From assembly GCA_029960955.1 (NCBI GenBank), contig JASBVS010000033.1, positions 28,426 through 92,425 on the forward strand: a DNA stretch of 64,000 nt, written 5' to 3'. Under the pieces are notes generated by a model. It saw nothing but the letters and a program-made list of their open reading frames with translations. It searched no databases and was not told the origin of the DNA. Positions 50,561 to 59,921 of the stretch are shown here, piece by piece. Source of the stretch: Bacillota bacterium (lineage in GTDB: Bacteria > Bacillota > Sulfobacillia > JAIMAT01). The translations under genes and the position numbers were made by a program. Position 1 is the stretch's first letter, and every line of letters begins with the position of its first letter.

Positions 50561-51805
50561 CTAGACCCTCCAGCTCCGGCGATAGGCTTCCTGCTCCGGC
50601 GTAAGGCGGTCGATGCGGACGCCCAGCGCAGCCAGGCGCCGGCCGAGGACCCGCTCGTCCAGCTCCCGCGGGATGGGGACCAGCCGCGGCCCCAGCTCGT
50701 CGGCGTGGCGGGCCACGTAGCGGATCGCCTCCACCTGGAGGCTGAAGGAGAGATCCATGATCTCCGCCGGGTGGCCGTCCCCCGCCGCCAGGTTGACCAG
50801 CCGGCCCTCCGCCAGCAGGTGGAGCCGGCGGCCGTCCGCCAGGACGTAGCTCTCCACGTGGGGTCGCGCTTCCTCCCGGCGGACGGCCAGGGCGGACAGG
50901 TCGGGCTTGGAGATCTCCACGTCGAAGTGGCCGGCGTTGGCCAGGACGGCGCCGTCGCGCATCCGCTCGAAGTGCTCGCGGCGGAGCACCTCGCGCATGC
51001 CGGTGACGGTGACGAAGAAGTCGCCCTGCCCGGCCGCCTCCAGGGCGGGCATCACCTGGAAGCCGTCCATCAGCGCCTCGTTGGCGGCGACGGGGTCGAC
51101 CTCGCAGACGATGACGCGCGCGCCCAGGCCGGCCGCCCGCGCGGCCACCCCCTTGCCGCACCAGCCGTAGCCGAGGACGACGGCGGTCTTGCCGGCCACC
51201 GTCAGGTTGGTCGTGCGCATGATGGCGTCCCAGACCGACTGGCCCGTGCCGTAGCGGTTGTCGAAGAGGTGCTTGGCGAGGCCGTCGTTGGTCGCCATGA
51301 CGGGGAAGGCGAGAAGGCCCTCGGCCTCCAGGGCGCGCAGGCGCTGGATGCCGGTGGTCGTCTCCTCGGCGCCGCCCAGGACGCCGCCCAGGAGGTCGCG
51401 CCGCTCGCTGTGGAGGAGGCTGACCAGGTCGGCGCCGTCGTCGATGAGCAGCTCCGGGCGGTGGGCCAGCGCCCGCTCCAGGAAGTCGCGGTACTCCTCG
51501 GGGGTGGCGCCGCGCCAGGCGAAGACCTCCACCCCTTCCTCCGCCAGGGCGGCGGCGACGTCGTCCTGGGTGGAGAGCGGGTTGGAGCCGGCCACGCTCA
51601 CCTCGGCGCCCGCCTGGTGGAGCGCCTCCGCCAGGCGGGCGGTCTTCGCCTCCAGGTGGAGGCAGAGGGTGAGGCGCCGGCCGCGCAGCTCGCCGCTCGC
51701 CTCCAGCTCGCGCGCCAGGCTCTCCAGGACCGGCATGTGGCGCGCCGCCCAGGCGATCTTCCTCCGCCCGGCCGGCGCCAGCGAGGGGTCGCGCACCACG
51801 CTCAA
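50561..51805 (-). CDS. ahcY: Adenosylhomocysteinase
   Basis: CLHLEAKTARLAEALHQAGAEVSVAGSNPLSTQDDVAAAL, DNRYGTGQSVWDAIMRTTNLTVAGKTAVVLGYGWCGKGVAARA. Confidence 0.96.
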   Translation of the reverse strand: MSVVRDPSLAPAGRRKIAWAARHMPVLESLARELEASGELRGRRLTLCLHLEAKTARLAEALHQAGAEVSVAGSNPLSTQDDVAAALAEEGVEVFAWRGATPEEYRDFLERALAHRPELLIDDGADLVSLLHSERRDLLGGVLGGAEETTTGIQRLRALEAEGLLAFPVMATNDGLAKHLFDNRYGTGQSVWDAIMRTTNLTVAGKTAVVLGYGWCGKGVAARAAGLGARVIVCEVDPVAANEALMDGFQVMPALEAAGQGDFFVTVTGMREVLRREHFERMRDGAVLANAGHFDVEISKPDLSALAVRREEARPHVESYVLADGRRLHLLAEGRLVNLAAGDGHPAEIMDLSFSLQVEAIRYVARHADELGPRLVPIPRELDERVLGRRLAALGVRIDRLTPEQEAYRRSWRV

Positions 51806-52590
51806 CGGCCGTACACCTCCGGCGTGACGGAGCAGCGGCAGCGCGCCCGCGCGGCCGGGATGCGGCCGAGCGTGGCGCGGAGGAGCGCCCTCAGCCGCTC
51901 GCCGTTCCGCTCCATCACCTCGTTCACCTCGCGGTGCGTGAGCGGGCGGTCGCTGATGCCGGCGGCCAGGTTGGTCACCATGGCCACCGTGGCGTAGCAG
52001 AGGCCCAGCTCCCGCGCCAGCACCACCTCGGGCACGCTGGTCATGCCCACCACGTCGCCGCCCAGGAGGCGGAAGGCGCGGATCTCGGCCGGCGTCTCGT
52101 AGCGCGGGCCTTCGCTGCAGACGTAGACGCCGCCGTCGCGGACGGGGATGGCCAGGCGGCGCGCCTCCTCCTCCAGGATGGCGCGCAGCTCCGGGCAGTA
52201 GGGCTCGCTCACGTCGACGTGCGCCACGCCCTCGCCCTCCCGGTCGTAGAAGGTGGAGGGCCGGCCGCGGGTGAAGTCGAGGAACTGGTCGACCAGGACG
52301 AAGGTGCCCGGGGAGAGCTCCTCGCGGAGCGAGCCGACCGCCGCGGTGGCGATGACGCGCTCGACGCCCAGCTCGTGGAGCGCCCAGAGGTTGGCCCGGT
52401 AGTTGACGCGATGCGGCGGGACGCTGTGGTGGCGCCCGTGGCGGGCCAGGAAGGCGACTTCCTCGCCCCCCGGGAAGCGGCCCGCCACGAGGTGGACGAG
52501 GCCGTACGGCGTCTCCAGCGCGAGCTCGCGCAGCCCCTCCAGCACCGCCGGGTCGTAGACGCCGGTCCCGCCGATCAAGGCCAGGCGCAT
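51802..52590 (-). CDS. mtnP: S-methyl-5'-thioadenosine phosphorylase
   Basis: LALIGGTGVYDPAVLEG, FLARHGRHHSVPPHRVNYRANLWALHELGVERVIATAAVGSLREEL, GDVVGMTSVPEVVLARELGLCYATVAMVTNLAAG. Confidence 0.96.
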   Translation of the reverse strand: MRLALIGGTGVYDPAVLEGLRELALETPYGLVHLVAGRFPGGEEVAFLARHGRHHSVPPHRVNYRANLWALHELGVERVIATAAVGSLREELSPGTFVLVDQFLDFTRGRPSTFYDREGEGVAHVDVSEPYCPELRAILEEEARRLAIPVRDGGVYVCSEGPRYETPAEIRAFRLLGGDVVGMTSVPEVVLARELGLCYATVAMVTNLAAGISDRPLTHREVNEVMERNGERLRALLRATLGRIPAARARCRCSVTPEVYGR

Positions 52591-52591
52591 G

Positions 52592-53053
52592 CTAGCCCTC
52601 CTCGTGCAGCCAGGCTTCCAGCGTCCGGCTCCACTCGACGATCTCCTCCGGCCGGAAGTGGAGCGCGATCTCGGCCGCCGCCGTCTCCGGCGAGTCGGAG
52701 CCGTGCACCAGGTTCATCTGGATGTCGGCCCCGTAGTCGCCGCGGATCGTGCCGGGCGCCGCCCTGCGGCCGTCGGTGGCGCCCAGGAGGTTGCGCACCA
52801 CCTCGACGGCGGACGGACCCTCCCAGACCATGGGCACCACCGGGCCGGCGGTGACGAAGTCGACCAGCGCGCGGTAGAACGGCTTCTCCCGGTGGACGGC
52901 GTAGTGCGCCTCGGCCGTCGCCCGGTCGAGGCGGACCAGCTTCATCGCCACCAGCTTCAGCCCCTTGCGCTCGAGCCGCCGGATCACCTCGCCCACCAGG
53001 CCGCGCTGCACGCCGTCGGGCTTGACCATCACGAACGTCCGCTCGATCGTCAA
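52592..53053 (-). CDS. ndk: Nucleoside diphosphate kinase
   Basis: [37 protein letters not shown] ... [20 protein letters not shown] (catalytic His). Confidence 0.98.
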   Translation of the reverse strand: MTIERTFVMVKPDGVQRGLVGEVIRRLERKGLKLVAMKLVRLDRATAEAHYAVHREKPFYRALVDFVTAGPVVPMVWEGPSAVEVVRNLLGATDGRRAAPGTIRGDYGADIQMNLVHGSDSPETAAAEIALHFRPEEIVEWSRTLEAWLHEEG

Positions 53054-53084
53054 CAGAAGCCCTCCCCGTCGTCCCGGCCCCGGC

Positions 53085-53849
53085 TCATTCCACCGGATTG
53101 ACCAGCTCGCCGATGCCCTCGATGACCACGCTGACCACGTCGCCCGCGACGATGGGACCCACCCCGGCCGGCGTGCCGGTGAGGATGACGTCGCCCGGCT
53201 CCAGCGTCATCACCTGGCTGACGAAGCGGACCAGGTAGGCCACGTCGAAGAGGAGGTCGCCGGTGTTCCCCTCCTGTCGGACCTCGCCGTTGACCAGGGT
53301 GCGGATCGCCCGGCCGGACGGGTCGACGCCGCGCACCACCTCCGGTCCCAGCGGGCAGAAGGTGTCGAAGGACTTGGAGCGCGTCCACTGGCCGTCCTTG
53401 CGCTGCAGGTCGCGCGCGGTCACGTCGTTCCCGCACGTGTAGCCCAGGATCGCTTCCTCCACCTCGTCGCGCGCCAGGTTGCGGGCGCGGCGGCCGATGA
53501 CCACCGCCAGCTCGGCCTCGTAGTGGACCTCGGCGCTCATCGCCGGCCGGCGGATCGTCTCGCCCGGGCCGATGACCGAGCTGGCCGGCTTCAGGAAGAG
53601 GACCGGCTCGTCGGGCAGGCGGTCCTTCATCTCCTCGGCGTGCATCCGGTAGTTGAGACCGACGGCCACCACCTTGCCCGGCTGCACCGGCGCCAGGAGG
53701 CGGACCTCGCCGGCGCCCACCCGCTCCCCGGTGGGCTGCCCCCAGACCGTCCACGGCGCGCCCGCGAGGAGCTCCACCGTCTCGTCCTGCCGGCGGCCGT
53801 AGGCCACCCGGCCGTCCGGCAGCGCCACGCGCACCAACCGCTCCGCCAT
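53085..53849 (-). CDS. Fumarylacetoacetate hydrolase family protein
   Basis: [66 protein letters not shown] ... [13 protein letters not shown]. Confidence 0.94.
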   Translation of the reverse strand: MAERLVRVALPDGRVAYGRRQDETVELLAGAPWTVWGQPTGERVGAGEVRLLAPVQPGKVVAVGLNYRMHAEEMKDRLPDEPVLFLKPASSVIGPGETIRRPAMSAEVHYEAELAVVIGRRARNLARDEVEEAILGYTCGNDVTARDLQRKDGQWTRSKSFDTFCPLGPEVVRGVDPSGRAIRTLVNGEVRQEGNTGDLLFDVAYLVRFVSQVMTLEPGDVILTGTPAGVGPIVAGDVVSVVIEGIGELVNPVE

Positions 53850-53899
53850 GCTCTGCCCCCTCCCCGGTCCGGAGGCGCTGGCGCCTCCGGGTGGACTTC

Positions 53900-56221
53900 C
53901 TAGGAGTCCCCGCTCTCCCCGCCGCCGTCGCGGTAGGCGGCGAGCACGATGGCGGGCGGCGAGACGTAGACCATGGCCGTGGCTGCCGCCACGATCCCCG
54001 AGTCGTTGAAGAGCAGCGCCGCGACGCTGCCCAGCGCCGCGCCCGCGAAACCCGCCACCAGTGCAGGATGGCGCTTCTCGAACGCCTCCCCGAATCCTCC
54101 CGGCCGGAGCGCGACGAGCAGGTAGAGGAAGAGCGCCGCGAGGAAGAGCCAGCTCCAGTTGGTCAGGCGGATCAGCTTCCAGTTCATGCCCAGCTTGCGC
54201 ACCACGATCTGGAGGAAGCCGGCCAGGCCGCTCCCGCCCCGCGCCGCCTCGGCGAAGGCGCGACCGATGTGCGAGGAGTGGCCGGAGAGGAGGTCGAGGC
54301 CGACCATCACCCCGGCGCCCGCCACGAGCAGGCCCGCCGCCAGCACCGCCTCGCGCCAGCCCAGCCTCCGCCCGCTCAGCCGGACCGCGGCGACGAAGTA
54401 GCCGGCCAGCGCGGCCAGGGCGATGCCGAAGTTGGCGCTGAGCTGCGGGTCGAGGAGCACCAGGCCGATGGCGGCGAAGGCGAGGACGGCCGCCGCGCGC
54501 CAGCCCCGCCCGTTGCCGAGGAGGTCCAGGAGGCCGGTGATGCCCATCAGGCTGGCGCCGATCAGCACCCCGCCGTACTCGTTGCCCAGCCCGTAGAAGC
54601 GGGCCGCGTAGAGCGCGCTGTAGCCCAGCGGCGAGTTGGCGTCGGCCCAGGAGCCGCTGACGAGGTCGCCGAGGACGAAGCCGACGGTGGCCAGGTCGAT
54701 CCAGAAGAGCGGCGCCAGGAGACGCCTCCCCCGCGGGACCGGGAGGAGGAGCGCGAGGCCGCCGAAGGCGACGAGCATGGCCAGGAAGAGGGCCATCGAG
54801 GCGCCCGGCCCCAGGCGCGGGAAGAAGGCGAGCAGGAGGAGTCCCAGCGGCGAGACGCTGAAGACGACCAGCGCCGCCCGGAGCGCGCTGCGGATGCGCG
54901 CGGCCGTCCGCGGCAGGCTGAGGCGGATGGCGACCAGCGCCGCCGCCGAGGCGAAGAAGAGCACGATGCCGCTGATGACGAAGAAGTAGAGCAGCGACGG
55001 GCGGCGGGCGGCGTTGACCAGCGTCGAGGTGTAGACCGCCTGCACGCCTGCCGGCGGATCGGCCGCCGGCACCGTGCCCATCGGCCGGCCGGTGACGCCG
55101 GGCTCCCCCCGGGGCATCGGGATGTCCAGCGCCTGGAGGATGCTCGGCGCCACGTCGGCGATCTCCACCACCCCGGGCTCGCGCGTGGTCGGCGAGGTGA
55201 GGAGCGTGTGCGGCGCCACGCCCCTCCCCCAGGCCAGGATGGGCACCAGGTAGGCGTCCTGCCGCGCGGCCGGCGGACTCGGCGCCAGGCTCAGGACGAG
55301 GAGGAGGTCGCGCCGCGGGTCGAGGCGCCGCTGGAGCTCGCCGACGAGCCGGTCGGCCTCGGCCAGCGCCCGCCGGCGGGCCGCCTCGAGAGCCGCCGGC
55401 GTCATGGCGGGCGCCTCCGCCTCCACCCGCGCCATGTCTCCCGCGTCCACGACCACGAGTCCGACCGCCGCGGGCAGCCGGTCGTAGCTCTGGAGGAGGC
55501 GCGAGAGGCTCGTGCGCACGCCGCCCGGGAAGGAAGGATCGGCCACGAGGAGCCCTTCGTCGACGCGGCCGGCGTCCACCGCCCAGTTCCGGTCCATGGC
55601 CGCCGGCACCGCGTAACGCTGGAGCAGGCCCGCCGCGTCCGAGTTGCCGAGGACCGCCGTCGCGCGTCCGGCCGCGTGGAGCGCCTCGCCCAGGAAGCCG
55701 AAGGGCGGTTGCACCTCCGGCATCGCCTCTGCCTGCTGGCTCAGGAGCGGCCCCATGCCCAGCTCGAGGACGGCCGCGCCGGCGGGCGGCCTCCTCCCGT
55801 AGCGCCAGAGGTAGGCGTCGGCCGCGGTGGCGCCGGCGTCGGGCAGGCCGGCCGGCACCCGCTCCCCCCGCTGGTAGGCCTCGTCCAGGCTCGGGCCCCC
55901 CGCCTGGACGCTGCCGCTGCCCAGCGCCAGGGCGGCCGTCGCGGGCGAGTTCCGCTGGGGGGTCAGCACGTTGACCAGCCCCACCGCACCCTCCCGCTCC
56001 ATCCGCTGGAGTGCCGGCAGGCGGGCGCCCGCGACGTCGGGCCAGTCCACGTAAGGAAGCAGGACCACCACCGCGCGGCCGCGCGCGCCCCCGGAGCCCT
56101 CGCTCCCGCCCTGGGCGAGCGCCACCCTCGGGGAGAACGGGCTGCCGAGAAGGAACAGAAAGAGAAGACCCGTGGCCGCGGCGGCCGAGAAGCGTCGGGC
56201 CGGCCCCTGGCGCGTATCCAT
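53900..56221 (-). CDS. Large membrane protein with N-terminal alkaline-phosphatase-superfamily-like region and polytopic C-terminal region
   Basis: Signal peptide, then VVVLLPYVDWPDVAGARLPALQRMEREGAVGLVNVLTPQRNSPATAALALGSG; ~10 TM segments from YFFVISGIVLFFASAAALV onwards. Confidence 0.72.
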   Translation of the reverse strand: MDTRQGPARRFSAAAATGLLFLFLLGSPFSPRVALAQGGSEGSGGARGRAVVVLLPYVDWPDVAGARLPALQRMEREGAVGLVNVLTPQRNSPATAALALGSGSVQAGGPSLDEAYQRGERVPAGLPDAGATAADAYLWRYGRRPPAGAAVLELGMGPLLSQQAEAMPEVQPPFGFLGEALHAAGRATAVLGNSDAAGLLQRYAVPAAMDRNWAVDAGRVDEGLLVADPSFPGGVRTSLSRLLQSYDRLPAAVGLVVVDAGDMARVEAEAPAMTPAALEAARRRALAEADRLVGELQRRLDPRRDLLLVLSLAPSPPAARQDAYLVPILAWGRGVAPHTLLTSPTTREPGVVEIADVAPSILQALDIPMPRGEPGVTGRPMGTVPAADPPAGVQAVYTSTLVNAARRPSLLYFFVISGIVLFFASAAALVAIRLSLPRTAARIRSALRAALVVFSVSPLGLLLLAFFPRLGPGASMALFLAMLVAFGGLALLLPVPRGRRLLAPLFWIDLATVGFVLGDLVSGSWADANSPLGYSALYAARFYGLGNEYGGVLIGASLMGITGLLDLLGNGRGWRAAAVLAFAAIGLVLLDPQLSANFGIALAALAGYFVAAVRLSGRRLGWREAVLAAGLLVAGAGVMVGLDLLSGHSSHIGRAFAEAARGGSGLAGFLQIVVRKLGMNWKLIRLTNWSWLFLAALFLYLLVALRPGGFGEAFEKRHPALVAGFAGAALGSVAALLFNDSGIVAAATAMVYVSPPAIVLAAYRDGGGESGDS

Positions 56222-56382
56222 CCCTCCCGGTCGAGACCTCGGCGCAACGGAGCGATTGTAGCACGGGCCCCCGGCGCCCCGTTCCGCCGCGGGCCGGCGA
56301 CCGGGGCCGTGGGCCGCGCGCCGCGCGCGGCTTAAGGCGGCTTTTCCGCGTCCGATGCGACTCCTGGAGAGGGGTGTCTCGC

Positions 56383-57186
56383 TTGGACATCACGCTTCCG
56401 CTCGGTCTCCTGGTCGCCGTGGGGGCCATCCTCGGATCGCAGCTGATGGAGGGGGCCCATCTGGCGGCACTGCTCAACCCCTCCGCCATCCTCCTGGTGC
56501 TGGGCGGCACCATCGGCGCCACCGTCATCAGCTCGCGCCGGGAAGACCTGGCCACCGTTCCGCGGAGCTTCGCCATCGCCTTCCGTTCCGAGCCCCGCGA
56601 CCGGCGGGGCCTGCTGGAGGAGCTGGTGGCGCTGGCGCAGAAGGCGCGCCGCGAAGGGCTGCTGGCCATCGAGGACGACCTGGCGGGCGTCCGCGAGCCC
56701 TTCCTGGCGCGCGGCATGCAGATGGTGGTCGACGGCAGCGAACCCGAACTGGTGCGGGAGATGCTGGAGGCGGAGACCGAGGCGGAGCTGGGGCGGTGGG
56801 AGCGGGCAGCCGGCGTCCTGGAGGCGGCCGGAGGCTACTCCCCCACCATGGGCATCATCGGCACGGTGCTCGGGCTCGTCCACGTGCTGGGCAACCTCTC
56901 CGACACCTCGCGCATCGGGCCGGCCATCGCGGTCGCCTTCATGGCCACCTTCTACGGGATCTTCCTCGCCAACGTCCTCTGGCTGCCCCTGGGTGCCCGC
57001 GTGCATGCGCGCGCCCAGAGCCAGTCGGAGTGGCGGCGGGTCATCCTGGAGGGGATCCTCTCGGTGGCCAACGGGGAGAGCCCCAACGTGGTGCGCGAGA
57101 AGCTGGCCACGCTGAGCGGCATCCCCCTGGGCGAGGCGGGCGAGCCGGCCGCCTCCCGGGTGGCGGCGCGTGAGCAGCATGCGTAG
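56383..57186 (+). CDS. motA: Flagellar motor stator protein MotA (start GTG 56374 or TTG 56383)
   Basis: LDITLPLGLLVAVGAILGSQLMEGAHLAALLNPSAILLVLGGTIGATVIS; YSPTMGIIGTVLGLVHVLGNLSD. Confidence 0.9.
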   Translation: MDITLPLGLLVAVGAILGSQLMEGAHLAALLNPSAILLVLGGTIGATVISSRREDLATVPRSFAIAFRSEPRDRRGLLEELVALAQKARREGLLAIEDDLAGVREPFLARGMQMVVDGSEPELVREMLEAETEAELGRWERAAGVLEAAGGYSPTMGIIGTVLGLVHVLGNLSDTSRIGPAIAVAFMATFYGIFLANVLWLPLGARVHARAQSQSEWRRVILEGILSVANGESPNVVREKLATLSGIPLGEAGEPAASRVAAREQHA

Positions 57187-57964
57187 GTCCGCGGCTCGGC
57201 CCAAGTCCGAGGCGGCCGGCATGATGCGCTGGCTCCTCACCTACGCCGACATGATCACCCTCCTGCTCGCCTTCTTCATCGTGCTCTACTCCATGTCGCA
57301 GCTGGACCAGGCGAAGTACCAGCAGCTGGCCGCGGCGCTGCGCTCGCTGCTCAGCGGCGGGGGGAGCTCGGCCATCGTCGTCAGCGAGGCGGCGAGCGAG
57401 GGCCAGGGCATCCTGCACATGGCGCCGCCGCGCACCGACACCCGGGAAGGAAGCGACCTCCGCGCCATCGGCGAGCGCGTCGCGGCCGCCCTGCGCCAGC
57501 GCGGCCTCGGCGACCGGGTGCAGGTCGTCCTGACCGGCCACGAGCTGCAGATCAGCCTGGGCGAGTCGGTCTTCTTCGACACGGGCAGCGCCCGGCTGAA
57601 ACCGGCCGCCCTCCCCGTCCTCGACTCCATCGCCGCGGCCCTGCACGACCTGCCCAACCCGGTGGAGGTGCACGGCTTCGCGGACAGCCGCCCCATCAAC
57701 ACCGGCCTCTTCCCCAGCAACTGGGAGCTCTCCGCCTACCGGGCGACCACGGTCATCCGCTACCTCCAGTCCCGCGGCATCGACCCGCGCCGCCTGACGG
57801 CGGTCGCCTACGGCGAGTACCACCCGCTGGTGCCGAACACCGATCCGGCCGGCATGGCGCTCAACCGTCGCGTCGACATCGTCGTCCTGCGCCAGACGGA
57901 GACGAACACGCCGCCCGAGCAGATCTGGCCGCCGCAGAAGGCGCCGAGCGCGGGCGGCGGCTGA
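57170..57964 (+). CDS. motB: Flagellar motor stator protein MotB
   Basis: MMRWLLTYADMITLLLAFFIVLYSMSQLDQAKY; OmpA-like VEVHGFADSRPINTGLFPSNWELSAYRATTVIRYLQSRG. Confidence 0.94.
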   Translation: MSSMRRSAARPKSEAAGMMRWLLTYADMITLLLAFFIVLYSMSQLDQAKYQQLAAALRSLLSGGGSSAIVVSEAASEGQGILHMAPPRTDTREGSDLRAIGERVAAALRQRGLGDRVQVVLTGHELQISLGESVFFDTGSARLKPAALPVLDSIAAALHDLPNPVEVHGFADSRPINTGLFPSNWELSAYRATTVIRYLQSRGIDPRRLTAVAYGEYHPLVPNTDPAGMALNRRVDIVVLRQTETNTPPEQIWPPQKAPSAGGG

Positions 57965-58022
57965 GGCGGAGGGCGGCCGGTTCCGGGCGGCCGCGCCACC
58001 CCTTCCTGCCGGCTTCGCACGT

Positions 58023-58460
58023 TCAGACCGAGAACCAGAGGGCGACGAGCAGGGCGACGAGGACCAGCAGGTTGAGCCCCATGCTCAGGCCGTGGAGCGT
58101 GCCGAAGGCGGGCGAACCGGCGGCGTGGACGCGGGGCTCCACCACCCACCAGGCGACGAGGTCGATGACCAGGGCCGCGACCAGGGCGAGCGCGGCGGGG
58201 CCGGGCGAGCCGGCCGGGCCCGGCCGGGCGGCGGGCAGGCGCGGTGCCAGCGCCAGCACGCCCAGCGAGACCAGCGCGGCCAGCGCCCCGTGCAGGTAGT
58301 AGGTGGGAAAGATGGCGCCGACCACCCTGCCTCCGCCCTCCGTGCCGAGGAGGCGGAAGACGGCCGGCGCCACCGTGAGGCTGAAGAAGAGGATCGCCCC
58401 CAGCCAGACGCCGATGGAGCCGAAGTAGAGAAAGGCGAGAAGCGTGCGCAGCGAGCGCAC
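58023..58460 (-). CDS. DUF4149-like (TMEM205-type) membrane protein (GTG start)
   Basis: LRTLLAFLYFGSIGVWLGAILFFSLTVAPAVFRLLG...; its GTG start lies at the edge of the duplicated unit. Confidence 0.7.
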   Translation of the reverse strand: MRSLRTLLAFLYFGSIGVWLGAILFFSLTVAPAVFRLLGTEGGGRVVGAIFPTYYLHGALAALVSLGVLALAPRLPAARPGPAGSPGPAALALVAALVIDLVAWWVVEPRVHAAGSPAFGTLHGLSMGLNLLVLVALLVALWFSV

Positions 58461-59912
58461 CCCCTTCCTGCTTCCTGCCTGCTTCCTGCGCGGAGGCGGC
58501 GGGGGTCAGGCCCGGCCCAGCCCGAGGCCCACCGCCTCCTTCACCTGCCGCACCGTCGACTCGGCGATGGCCGCGGCGCGCTCGGCGCCCTGGCGCAGCA
58601 CCTGCTCGAGGTAGCCCGGCTCGGCCTCCATCTCCGCCAGACGGCGCTGGATGGGCTCCATGCCCGCGATCACCGCCTCGGCCAGGTCGGCCTTGAAGCG
58701 GGCGTAGCCGGTCTCGCGGTACTCCCGCTCCAGCTCGTGCACGGGGCGACCGCTGAAGCCCGAGAAGATGGTGAGCAGGTTGGCGATCGCAGGCTTCGCC
58801 TCGGGGTCGTAGATCACCTCGCGACCGGAGTCGGTGACCGCGCGGGCGATCTTCCTGCGGATGACGTCGGGGCTGTCGGTGAAGCTGATGTAGCTGGAGG
58901 GGCTCTCGGCGCTCTTGGACATCTTCGCCTGCGGGTTGTCCAGCGCCATGATCCGCGCGCCCAGCGGCGGGATCAGCGGCTCGGGCAGCCGGAAGAGCGG
59001 GCCGAAGCGGCGGTTGATCCGCTCGGCCAGGTCGCGCGTCAGCTCGACGTGCTGCTTCTGATCCTCGCCCACCGGCACCACGTCCGCCTGGTAGAGGAGG
59101 ATGTCGGCCGCCATCAGCACGGGATAGTTGAAGAGGCCGGCGGAGACCGACTCCTGCCCGCCCTTGCGCGACTTGTCCTTGAACTGCGTCATGCGGCTCA
59201 GCTCGCCGAAGGTGGCGAAGCAGTTGAGGATCCAGGCCAGCTCCGTGTGGGCGGGGACGTCGGACTGGACGAAGACCGTCGAGCGCGAGGGGTCGATCCC
59301 GGCTGCCAGGTAGAAGGCCGCCACCTCGCGGATCTGCTCGCGCAGCTCCCCGGGATCCTGCGGGACGGTGATGGCGTGGAGGTCGACCACGCAGTAGATG
59401 CCCTCGTAGACGTCCTGGAGCTGGACGAACTGGCGGAAGGCGCCCAGGTAGTTGCCGATGTGGATGTTCCCCGAAGGCTGGACGCCCGAAAAAGCGCGCT
59501 TCACACCCCTGCCTCCTTGCCGGTCGCGGCCGCGCCTGCCCCCGGGCCGGCACTAGCCGACGACCACGTTGACCAGCTTATCCGGAACGGTGATCAGGCG
59601 CCGCACCGGCTTCCCCGCCACGTAGGGCCGGTCGCGGACCGACTCCAGGGCGCGGCGCGCCAGCTCCTCCTCCGGAAGCCCGCGCGGGACGGAGATCCGC
59701 TCGCGGACGCGGCCGTTCACCTGGACGACGACCACCACTTCCTCGTCCACCAGCGCCGCCGGGTCGGCCTCCGGCCAGCTCTCCAGGTGGATCGAGCTCG
59801 CGTGGCCCAGGCGGTGCCAGAGCTCCTCGCTCAGGAAGGGCGCCATGGGCGCCAGGCAGAGCAGCAGCCGCTCCACCGCCTGCCGGTAGGCGGCGCTCTG
59901 CGCGAGCCCCTG
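58455..59912. repeat. Tandem duplication unit A (1458 bp): start region of DUF4149 gene + trpS + 3' end of leuS
   Basis: Matches 59916-61373 at constant offset 1461 wherever compared; encoded TrpRS proteins are identical. Confidence 0.93.
58506..59504 (-). CDS. trpS: Tryptophan-tRNA ligase, copy A
   Basis: FSGVQPSGNIHIGNYLGAFRQF (HIGH-like), KMSKS motif (AKMSKSAESPSSYISFTDSP). Confidence 0.97.
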   Translation of the reverse strand: MKRAFSGVQPSGNIHIGNYLGAFRQFVQLQDVYEGIYCVVDLHAITVPQDPGELREQIREVAAFYLAAGIDPSRSTVFVQSDVPAHTELAWILNCFATFGELSRMTQFKDKSRKGGQESVSAGLFNYPVLMAADILLYQADVVPVGEDQKQHVELTRDLAERINRRFGPLFRLPEPLIPPLGARIMALDNPQAKMSKSAESPSSYISFTDSPDVIRRKIARAVTDSGREVIYDPEAKPAIANLLTIFSGFSGRPVHELEREYRETGYARFKADLAEAVIAGMEPIQRRLAEMEAEPGYLEQVLRQGAERAAAIAESTVRQVKEAVGLGLGRA

Positions 59913-59921
59913 TTGGCGCAC
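59553..59921 (-). pseudogene. Free-standing LeuRS C-terminal fragment created by the duplication (in-frame chimeric ORF, GTG start)
   Basis: 122-aa ORF; from residue 3 identical to the LeuRS C-terminus; its GTG-CGC start and RBS region are those of the DUF4149 gene. Confidence 0.88.

Noticed and set aside
53085-56717. 1210-aa minus ORF
   Set aside because: Only 53085-53849 (FAH family) is convincing; upstream part is a shifted frame of the neighbouring membrane protein gene.
56374-57964. MotAB as evidence of a flagellar island or an ExbBD/TolQR-like system
   Set aside because: Sequence signatures are ordinary MotA/MotB; no other flagellar genes in the window, and isolated motAB pairs are common.
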